Origin: CAZSLZ01 sp964607865
Lineage (GTDB): Bacteria; Vulcanimicrobiota; JAJTBE01; CAZSLZ01
DNA length: 8,350 bases
Assembly: GCA_964607865.1 (NCBI GenBank)
Contig: CAZSLZ010000137.1
Coordinates: forward strand, 1-8,350
Reading direction: 5' to 3'
Part shown: piece after piece, positions 1 to 5,952 of the stretch
How positions within the stretch are numbered: the first letter of the stretch is position 1
Layout: each line of letters begins with the position of its first letter
Program-made: the position numbers and the translations under genes
The notes under the pieces: model-generated
The model's input: the letters and a program-made list of their open reading frames with translations, nothing else
The model's database searches: none
What the model was told of the DNA's origin: nothing

Positions 1-179
1 GTGGTTTTGGTAGATCACCTGCAAACCAAACTACCAAATAAATTCCTTATTTAAGCATGCCAAGGATGAAAAATGGCAAAAAGCGAACGCTCACCAACCA
101 ACTGTTAAAGTAGGCCAGCTTCAAACTGTTAAAGGCAAATTAATACTGAAGAAAATTCTATGATTATCAGTTTTGAAAG
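1..179. other. Intergenic stretch at the left window edge, no gene seen
   Basis: No reading frame with a plausible start and ribosome binding site is visible. The stretch follows the 3' end of the minus-strand MBL gene. It holds a perfect 8-bp inverted repeat (TTTGGTAG at 6-13, CTACCAAA at 31-38), an AT-only 6-bp inverted repeat (36-41 and 47-52), and an 11-bp direct repeat AACTGTTAAAG at 100-110 and 124-134. No hairpin with a clean T run was found that would end the minus-strand operon, so transcription may continue leftwards out of the window. Confidence 0.6.
6..38. repeat. 8-bp inverted repeat with 17-base spacer
   Basis: TTTGGTAG (6-13) and CTACCAAA (31-38) are exact reverse complements. 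With only a 17-base loop, no T run and the window edge 5 bases away, its role cannot be decided. It could be a leader or operator for a gene to the left, or chance. Confidence 0.35.
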
Positions 180-764
180 CTAGGTATTCATAGCCTGAAG
201 AAGAAAAGGGTTGGTCCTTTTTTCTTTACCCATGGTGGTTCTGGGCCCATGGCCGGGGTATAAAACAGTTTCGTCGGGGACTGTTTCAGCAAGCCTGACC
301 AAGGTTTTCATCATGGTTTTTTCATCGCCTCCAAGATCGGTTCTTCCCATGGAACCGGCAAAAAGTGTGTCGCCGGTAAGCATGAAATTATCAGCCAGCA
401 GGCAGATGGACCCCATGGTATGCCCCGGCGTTAACAGAACCTTAATATTTTCGCCAGCGAATTCAATAATGTCGTTTTCTTCCAGGGGTTCGTCAAGTAA
501 AATGCCAAAAGCTTTGGACTCAACGGGGTGCATCAGAACAGGGATATTATATTGCGATTTCATATGGCCGTTAGCTTCTATGTGATCGATATGCCCATGG
601 GTATTAATAACTTTTACAGGCTTCAAATTGTTTTCTTTTAATTACCTTTCAATTTCCATACCCCCGCCGCCGGGGTCCACAACTATGGTTTCTTTTGTGT
701 TTTCGTCAATCATAAAATAGGTGTTTTCGGCACATGCGCCGACAGTTATAAAATCGAGTTTCAT
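180..764 (-). pseudogene. MBL-fold metallo-hydrolase (glyoxalase II-like), interrupted by an in-frame TAA
   Basis: The intact frame would run from ATG at 764 to TAG at 180, 194 residues counting the interrupted codon, which is close to the usual size of small YcbL/glyoxalase-II-like hydrolases. The ATG has AGGAAGG (770-776) five bases upstream, overlapping the dtd stop. Residues 1-40 form the expected first strands (TVGACAENTYFMID, then VVDPGGGG). Codon 41 is TAA (642-644), and the same frame resumes at once with LKENNLKPVKVINTHGHIDH. All metal ligands lie after the stop: H56, H58, D60 and H61 in THGHIDH, H115 in TPGHTMGS, D132 in LTGDTLF and H172 in YPGHG. GMGRTD-like and RTNPFL signatures of the family are also present. 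Such enzymes bind two metal ions and hydrolyse thioesters or related bonds in the cytoplasm; the substrate here is unknown. Restart at TTG 626 would give 148 residues but lacks the first strands of the fold and a good ribosome binding site. A recent nonsense mutation or a sequencing error both fit. It is the third gene of the rel-dtd operon. Confidence 0.85.
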
Positions 765-774
765 TTTGACCTTC

Positions 775-1224
775 CTAAAATTCTTTTTTGCTGTCTAATA
801 ATAATGTTACAGGCCCGTCGTTAAGGATGTAAACTTTCATCATTGCCTGAAAAACCCCGCCCTGAGTGGGAACTTCCTTTTCTTTCATTATTTTGATAAA
901 TTTTTCATAATAATCTTTTGCTTTTTCTGGGTTTCCCGCCTTTACATAACTGGGCCGCCTTCCCTTGCGGCAGTCCCCGTATAAAGTGAACTGGGAAATA
1001 ACCAGAGCTTCGCCTTTTATATCCTTCACCGAATAGTTCATTTTTTCTTCTTCGTCCCGGAAAATTCTAAGATTAGCAATCTTTTCCGCCAGGTATTCAA
1101 TATCTTTTTCCGTATCCTCGTCGGATACCCCCAGCAATATATTAATGCCCCTGCCGATTTTTCCAACAATTTCTCCGTCAACAGACACACTGCTTTCCAG
1201 CACCCGTTGAACCACAGCCCGCAT
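775..1224 (-). CDS. dtd: D-aminoacyl-tRNA deacylase (DTD)
   Basis: This 149-residue protein has the normal DTD length and begins MRAVVQRVLESSVSVDGE, the typical N-terminus. Both active-site motifs are present: SQFTL at residues 77-81 and the Gly-cisPro motif NDGPVT at 135-140, which rejects L-amino acids. The family is a cytoplasmic homodimer that hydrolyses the ester bond between a D-amino acid (or glycine mischarged on tRNA-Ala) and tRNA, keeping D-residues out of translation. Residue 126 is Gln in GGVFQAMM, where most family members have Gly; this is minor but unusual. The ATG at 1224 has AGGAGT (about 1231-1236 on the minus strand) seven bases upstream, beginning within the rel stop codon. 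The gene starts 11 bases after rel and ends 10 bases before the MBL gene, so the three are almost certainly co-transcribed. The rel-dtd pairing is common in Bacillota. Confidence 0.96.
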   Translation of the reverse strand: MRAVVQRVLESSVSVDGEIVGKIGRGINILLGVSDEDTEKDIEYLAEKIANLRIFRDEEEKMNYSVKDIKGEALVISQFTLYGDCRKGRRPSYVKAGNPEKAKDYYEKFIKIMKEKEVPTQGGVFQAMMKVYILNDGPVTLLLDSKKEF

Positions 1225-1235
1225 AAAAAAACTCC

Positions 1236-3482
1236 TTACATATTCTTTTTGGATACCCTGAAAACCTTATTTACATTTTTTATCCGCCGGATATGTTTGG
1301 ACAGGTTTTCAATAGCTTCTCTGGAGGGGACGTTTATGGAAAGTTTTATAATGGCTTTCTCGCCCCGTGCCCAGGCTTTTGCCGAATCGATTTTAAATTT
1401 GAATTCCGAGGTAACGTTCATAACATCGGAAAGCAATCCCGGCCGATCCCAGGCGTTTATCTCCAGAACTACATTGAAAGTACTCTCGTCTTCCCGGTCA
1501 ATCCATTCCACATTCACAATTCTTTCCGGCTGCTGCATTAAATACTCATAATTGGGGCAATCTTTACGGTGAATGGAAACCCCCCTGCCCATGGTAACGT
1601 ATCCAAATACATCGTCGCCTTTTACCGGGTTGCAGCATTTGGCATATTTAACCATAGGGTTGTCAAGGCCGGCAATTTTTACGGGATACCGGGTTTTACT
1701 CTTCCGTTTCTTCTTTTTCTTCTGGGCCTCGGGGGAAGTCTCAGCTGGTTTGGGGAGTTTTTCCGGCGCAAGTTCACGCAGCCGGTTAAAAACCGTAACC
1801 GGGCTGGTTTCGCCATAGCCTACTGATGCAAAGAGATCATCAATTGATTTATGATTATACCTCTCGGCGATTTTTGAAAAAAGCTCGGTATTGTTTAAAC
1901 TTACATCCATACGGTGGCGTTTCAATTCCCGCTCTATGGCTTCTTTACCCTGGGTGATGTTCTCATCGCGCCTTTCCCGTTTAAACCACTGGCGGATTTT
2001 ATTCCTCGCCTGGGGGCTTTTGGCTATTTTCAGCCAGTCCCGTGAAGGGGAGCCATGCTTTGAGGTGAGAATTTCTACGATATCTGCATTTTTTAATTTA
2101 TATTCCAGAGGGACAATCTTTGAGTTGACCTTTGCCCCGATACATCTATGCCCCACCTCGGTATGAATACGGTAGGCAAAATCTATGGGAGTGGAGCCGG
2201 CGGGCAGGTCAATGACCTCGCCCTTAGGCGAAAATACGAACACTTCAGATTCCAGCAGATCCAGTTTCAGGTTTTCAATATATTCCCGGGCGTCCCTGGA
2301 TTCGTCCTTCCAGTCCAGTATACGGCGTATCCACGGATAAACCTCGTTGAACATACTTACGTCAAAACCCTTGTAACCTTCCTTGTATGCCCAGTGGGCT
2401 GCGATACCGAATTCGTTGAAGGCATGCATATCAGAAGTGCGGATCTGTACCTCTACAGGCAGGTTACCTGGGCCGTAAACCGTAGTATGCAGTGATCTGT
2501 AATTATTCGATTTTGGCATAGCTATGTAATCTTTGAAACGATCCTGGAATGGCATCCATAAATTATGGACAATTCCCAGAACCTGATAACATTCTCTTAC
2601 CGTATTTACAATAACCCTTACCGCCAGAAGATCATAGACCTCGTCCAGTGAGATGTTTCTTGTTTTCATTTTCTTAAAAATGCTGTATAAATGCTTGGAC
2701 CTTCCGTCCACCTGGGCGTCAGTGAGGCCAACTTCATGAAGCACATTTTCCAGGGCATCTTTTACCTGCAGAACCAATTCCTTTCTTTCTGAAATTCTGC
2801 GGGATACCTCATCGGAAAGTGTTTTATATTCCTCAGGATGAAGGTAATAAAAAGAAAGGTTTTCAAATTGCCATTTAAACTCCCACATACCCAGCCTGCC
2901 TGTTATTGGGGCGTAAATTTCCAGGGTTTCGCGGGCAATATTTTTCTGCTTGTGTTCGGGCAGCGCCTCCAGGGTTCGCATATTATGCAGCCTGTCGGCA
3001 ACTTTAATCAATATTACCCGTATATCTTTGGCCATTGCCAGAAAAATCTTTCTGAGATTTTCAGCCTGTTTATCAAAGCCCGGTTTTTTCAGTTTATCGC
3101 GGATAGCTTCATTGGAAGAACTGATAGCAGTCAGTTTGGTGACACCTTCCACCAGATCAGCCACGGTCTTGCCGAATTTTTCTTCCACATCTTTATATGA
3201 CATAGAAGTATCTTCGATTATATCGTGAAGTAGTGCCGCAGTTATGGTGGGTACATCCATGCGAATCTCCGCCAGGATCTTGGCAGCTTCCAGAGGATGG
3301 ATAATATAGGGTTCTCCTGAAGCCCGGCGTTGGTCCTTATGCGCTTCAACAGCTTCGCTGAAAGCTTTCTGTAAAAATTCCACACTTTCTTCACGCTGGT
3401 CATATTCTTTCAGTATTTCAATCAACTCACGGAACAGTTCTTCCGGAGATTTATATTCATTATTTCTTTCTTCAACAGTCAT
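1236..3482 (-). CDS. rel: Bifunctional (p)ppGpp synthetase/hydrolase Rel
   Basis: The 748-residue protein has the full long-RSH architecture. The HD hydrolase domain (about 30-200) has R53, H62, the HDIIED motif (H86, D87, E90, D91), D153 and ADRLHNMRT (162-170), all expected for active ppGpp hydrolysis. The synthetase domain (about 220-390) has D284 in YDLLAVRV, RFKD (315-318, the RxKD form found in bifunctional Rel rather than the ExDD form of RelA), the NNYRSLHTTV pocket and E344 in EVQIRT. A TGS domain (about 412-474, with H440 in AYRIHTEVGHR) and a helical region follow. A Lys-rich linker (588-597) leads to the zinc-finger-like region with C616, C617, H638 and C642, and then a C-terminal ACT domain (about 669-743). 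It should bind the ribosome with uncharged tRNA, turn GTP/GDP plus ATP into (p)ppGpp, and degrade it when starvation ends. The start ATG at 3482 has only AAAGG about 11 bases upstream, a weak site. It is the first gene of the operon. The apt gene often found upstream of rel is absent; a divergent secreted-protein gene lies there instead. Confidence 0.97.
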   Translation of the reverse strand: MTVEERNNEYKSPEELFRELIEILKEYDQREESVEFLQKAFSEAVEAHKDQRRASGEPYIIHPLEAAKILAEIRMDVPTITAALLHDIIEDTSMSYKDVEEKFGKTVADLVEGVTKLTAISSSNEAIRDKLKKPGFDKQAENLRKIFLAMAKDIRVILIKVADRLHNMRTLEALPEHKQKNIARETLEIYAPITGRLGMWEFKWQFENLSFYYLHPEEYKTLSDEVSRRISERKELVLQVKDALENVLHEVGLTDAQVDGRSKHLYSIFKKMKTRNISLDEVYDLLAVRVIVNTVRECYQVLGIVHNLWMPFQDRFKDYIAMPKSNNYRSLHTTVYGPGNLPVEVQIRTSDMHAFNEFGIAAHWAYKEGYKGFDVSMFNEVYPWIRRILDWKDESRDAREYIENLKLDLLESEVFVFSPKGEVIDLPAGSTPIDFAYRIHTEVGHRCIGAKVNSKIVPLEYKLKNADIVEILTSKHGSPSRDWLKIAKSPQARNKIRQWFKRERRDENITQGKEAIERELKRHRMDVSLNNTELFSKIAERYNHKSIDDLFASVGYGETSPVTVFNRLRELAPEKLPKPAETSPEAQKKKKKRKSKTRYPVKIAGLDNPMVKYAKCCNPVKGDDVFGYVTMGRGVSIHRKDCPNYEYLMQQPERIVNVEWIDREDESTFNVVLEINAWDRPGLLSDVMNVTSEFKFKIDSAKAWARGEKAIIKLSINVPSREAIENLSKHIRRIKNVNKVFRVSKKNM

Positions 3483-3522
3483 TAATTGCGCTGCCTTTCA
3501 GTTTTAACTGTTTATTAAGGTT

Positions 3523-3550
3523 TTTACCCGCCATCCGACAGGAATATACT
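3523..3550 (+). promoter_or_regulatory. Possible promoter for the Ig-like secreted protein gene
   Basis: TTTACC (3523-3528) and TATACT (3545-3550) are 16 bases apart. The -10 matches 5 of 6 and the -35 matches 4 of 6. The start would be near 3557, about 40 bases before the GTG. It is weaker than the opposing rel promoter and overlaps the rel transcription start. Confidence 0.4.
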
Positions 3551-3553
3551 GTT

Positions 3554-3581
3554 ATTATACGAATTAAACAAAAAAAATCAA
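3554..3581 (-). promoter_or_regulatory. Probable sigma-A-type promoter for the rel operon
   Basis: Reading the minus strand, TTGATT (3581-3576) and a perfect TATAAT (3559-3554) are separated by 16 bases. This would start the transcript near 3547 and leave a leader of about 65 bases before the rel ATG. The -10 is exact; the -35 matches 4 of 6. The element overlaps the opposite-strand promoter candidate and reaches close to the ribosome binding site of the divergent gene. Confidence 0.6.
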
Positions 3582-3582
3582 A

Positions 3583-3588
3583 AGAGGT
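3583..3588 (+). promoter_or_regulatory. Ribosome binding site that fixes the GTG start at 3596
   Basis: AGAGGT (3583-3588) lies seven bases before the GTG at 3596. It overlaps the earlier in-frame GTG at 3587, so that earlier codon cannot be the start served by this site. Confidence 0.75.
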
Positions 3589-3595
3589 GTTAGTT

Positions 3596-5860
3596 GTGAA
3601 AAGAACACACATAATAATAATTCTTCTACTATTCCTTTTCATCCTTCATAATTCCGCATTAGCTGCAAATTATGATATTAAGGTATTAAAGGGAGATAAT
3701 CAAAGAGTTTTTGTAGGTTCCACTTCCCCACAACCAATAATTGTAAAGGTGGTGGACTGGTGGGGGCGTCCCATAACCACCGATGTTTCCTTTAAAGTAA
3801 TAAAAGGCGATGGCTCTTTCACAAAAAAGACCGTTCGTACCAATTATTACGGCAAAGCTCAGGTTTATTTTAAAGCTGGGCTGGTTCCGGGAGACAATGT
3901 AATACGGGCTTATATGACAAAATCCCCTTCAGTGAAAGCTGATTTTAATATCAAGGTAACCCTGGGGCAGGTAGATAATACCCCTGCGCTGCCGGTTAAG
4001 CCGGCCAAGGTAGAAAAGAAAGAAGAAACAAAAAAAATTGGAAAAGAGAAAAAAGAAGAAAAGCCGGAGAAAAAGGAAGAACCTGAAAAACCGGATAAAG
4101 TGGAAAAACCTGAAGAGAAAAAAGAAGAACCAAAGAAAGAAGAAAAGACTGAAAAGAAGAATAAGTTTACCAGTAAAATTCAACCCAGGCTGGTAGTTAA
4201 GAAGAAAGACAAGCCCGAAACTCCGGGCAGAAGGCCAGCCATGATCATGGCTTTTGACGGCCACAACCAGCGAATTCAACCCGGTAAGGTTTCACCCGGT
4301 ACCATTGAAGTACAGGTAATGGACGACAATGGAACACCATTGCCCGGTGTTTTAATTACCTATGAAATTATTGAAGGCCAGGCAAAGGTAACATCTGCCG
4401 ATGATATTACCGACAAACGGGGGAGGGCCAGGACCAGATTGAAGGCTGGTAATGAGGAAGGTATTGTAACCATAAGGGCCAGGGTAGCTGAGGACAAAGA
4501 CCTGGCAGCTATTTTTCAGGTAAGAATAACTGATGGAACCTTCCAGAAAAAACCGGTGCAGGTGGAAAAACCCGGGAAAATTGAAAAACCTGAAAAGACG
4601 GAAACACCGAAGATAACAAAACCTGAAACAACCCCGATACCAAAACCCGAATATACGCCGGTACCGAAACCTGAAAAGACGGAAACACCGAAGGTGAATG
4701 CTCCATCCTATGATCCCGATAAAATAACCATACCCAAAGATCCTCCCAGGCCCAGGGGGCATTACAGCAGGGAACCTGCCAAAATCTCTGTGGTGGGTGG
4801 TAATTTCCAGTCTTCCCAGGCTGGCACAAAATTACCCCAGCCTGTGGTTGTATATGTTTCCGATGCCGATGATAACCCTGCCGAAGCTACTGTGCATTTC
4901 ACCGTGTTAGGTGGCGATGCCAATGTTACCAGCCAGCAGGTAAATACCGATATGCGGGGGCTGGCCAGCACCTTTGTGGTGGTCAACTCACCCCGGCCTA
5001 TTAAAATTGTAGCCGAAGTGCTTGAAAAACCCGGCCTGGCCACAGTTGTTTATGCAAACAGCCAGGATTATAACAATTCAAATAATAACAGCCAGCCGAA
5101 TCCCCAGATAAAATCAACTACTCCCACAAATGAGCCCAATTACCCGGCTGCCATTTCATTCTACAGTTTAAAGTCCCAGAACACCACCAGTATTGAAAAA
5201 ACTAAGGTCATTCCTCTGGAAATCGGGGTGGTGGATTTCAGAAACCAGCCACTGTCAACACCAATTCGTTTCACGGTAATAAAAGGTAATGTTTCTGTTT
5301 TAAACCCGGTGGTTCAGACCAATGCCGAGGGAAAAGGCGTATGTTATGTGGATATTGGCAATTCCATGGGAATTTTTACCGTCGAAGCCCAATCATTGGA
5401 AAACCCCGATTTAAAGGCTGAATTCCGGTCAGGCCCTTCAATCCAGACCGGCCCAACTTCCAATACAAAGGTTGCGCGTCCTGGTTTTGAAAACATACCA
5501 GGACACGACACCCGGCCCACAGTTACTGCCCCGCCGGTGGACAAAGCTTCCGGCAAACCTGCCTTGATTGCTGTCATGCAGGGGGGCGGCCAGCAGGGAC
5601 AACCGGGACAGAAACTGCCCCAGCCTCTGCAGGTTCTAGTAACCGACAACCAGGGCAACCCAATCTCCGGTACCATGGTGGCTTTTGTGGTTTCCAAAGG
5701 GGCGGCAAGGGTAACTACCCCCTTTATACGCACCAACAATGAAGGCAAGGCATCAACCTATGTTATTCTGGGCAACCAGCCCGGAGCTGTGGAAATTGCA
5801 GTCAAGGTTCAGGATAACAAAGCTCTGCAAACTACAATTCAGTTGAATGCCGTGAAGTAA
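3596..5860 (+). CDS. Secreted protein with five Ig-like (Big-1-type) modules
   Basis: The GTG at 3596 gives 754 residues and a clean signal peptide: MKRTH, a hydrophobic core of Ile, Leu and Phe, then NSALA|ANYD with cleavage after residue 23. There is no lipobox Cys, LPxTG motif, S-layer homology domain or later membrane segment, so the protein is probably exported and free or held non-covalently. Five similar modules of about 95-100 residues follow, roughly at 25-125, 215-313, 395-489, 517-613 and 655-754. Each shows the pattern P-hydrophobic-V-x-V-x-D-x-x-G-x-P, then V-x-F-x-V-x-x-G, T-N-x-x-G-x-A and a final strand. This is typical of the invasin/intimin-type bacterial Ig-like group 1 fold, which usually forms rod-like stalks. 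Linkers are of two kinds: Lys/Glu-rich (about 126-214) and Pro/Lys/Thr-rich (314-394) between modules 1-3, then Asn/Ser/Gln/Pro-rich (490-516) and Gly/Pro/Thr-rich (614-654). There is one Cys in the whole protein (residue 583). No catalytic domain is visible; a structural, adhesive or envelope role is inference. It is divergent from rel and followed by a terminator. Confidence 0.8.
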   Translation: MKRTHIIIILLLFLFILHNSALAANYDIKVLKGDNQRVFVGSTSPQPIIVKVVDWWGRPITTDVSFKVIKGDGSFTKKTVRTNYYGKAQVYFKAGLVPGDNVIRAYMTKSPSVKADFNIKVTLGQVDNTPALPVKPAKVEKKEETKKIGKEKKEEKPEKKEEPEKPDKVEKPEEKKEEPKKEEKTEKKNKFTSKIQPRLVVKKKDKPETPGRRPAMIMAFDGHNQRIQPGKVSPGTIEVQVMDDNGTPLPGVLITYEIIEGQAKVTSADDITDKRGRARTRLKAGNEEGIVTIRARVAEDKDLAAIFQVRITDGTFQKKPVQVEKPGKIEKPEKTETPKITKPETTPIPKPEYTPVPKPEKTETPKVNAPSYDPDKITIPKDPPRPRGHYSREPAKISVVGGNFQSSQAGTKLPQPVVVYVSDADDNPAEATVHFTVLGGDANVTSQQVNTDMRGLASTFVVVNSPRPIKIVAEVLEKPGLATVVYANSQDYNNSNNNSQPNPQIKSTTPTNEPNYPAAISFYSLKSQNTTSIEKTKVIPLEIGVVDFRNQPLSTPIRFTVIKGNVSVLNPVVQTNAEGKGVCYVDIGNSMGIFTVEAQSLENPDLKAEFRSGPSIQTGPTSNTKVARPGFENIPGHDTRPTVTAPPVDKASGKPALIAVMQGGGQQGQPGQKLPQPLQVLVTDNQGNPISGTMVAFVVSKGAARVTTPFIRTNNEGKASTYVILGNQPGAVEIAVKVQDNKALQTTIQLNAVK
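4586..4693 (+). repeat. Perfect 27-bp direct repeat in a linker of the Ig-like gene
   Basis: Positions 4586-4612 and 4667-4693 are identical over 27 bases, offset by exactly 81 bases (27 codons). Both copies encode KPEKTETPK in frame. The sequence between is a weaker KPE/KPT/PxPKPE series. Identity at DNA level suggests a recent duplication in the linker. Confidence 0.9.
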
Positions 5861-5901
5861 AAAGGATTTATTCTAAAAAAAAGTAATTCTTATAAAAGAG
5901 T

Positions 5902-5934
5902 AAAGGATAATGAGAATAAATCATTATCCTTTTT
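5902..5934 (+). terminator. Rho-independent terminator after the Ig-like gene
   Basis: AAAGGATAATGA (5902-5913) and TCATTATCCTTT (5921-5932) form a perfect 12-bp stem with a 7-base loop, ending in five T (5930-5934). The stem is AU-rich, so its strength is moderate. It ends eight bases before the GGAGG of the next gene, so it also lies in the leader of any transcript reading into that gene. Confidence 0.8.
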
Positions 5935-5952
5935 ATTAAATGGAGGTAAGTT

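Noticed and set aside
82..91. AGCGAACGCT as terminator of the rel-dtd-MBL operon
   Set aside because: The stem is only 4 bp around a 2-base centre, too short to be a convincing terminator even though Ts follow on the minus strand.
642..644. Recoding of the MBL stop codon as selenocysteine or pyrrolysine
   Set aside because: The codon is TAA. Selenocysteine uses TGA and pyrrolysine TAG, and no insertion hairpin is expected for TAA.
1207..3228. Plus-strand reading frames opposite rel and dtd
   Set aside because: They lie wholly against well-conserved genes, have no homologous features and no good start signals.
3587..3589. GTG at 3587 as start of the Ig-like protein
   Set aside because: It sits inside the ribosome binding site AGAGGT; the GTG at 3596 is correctly spaced and gives a standard signal peptide.
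4586..4693. Repeats in the linker as a CRISPR-like or mobile-element array
   Set aside because: There are only two perfect copies, they are in frame inside a coding sequence, and the sequence between them is part of the same low-complexity protein linker.
3929..4762. Long minus-strand reading frames opposite the Ig-like gene (3929-4279, 4352-4762)
   Set aside because: They are Phe/Leu/Arg-rich mirror images of the Lys/Glu/Pro linkers, with no ribosome binding site and no recognisable domain.
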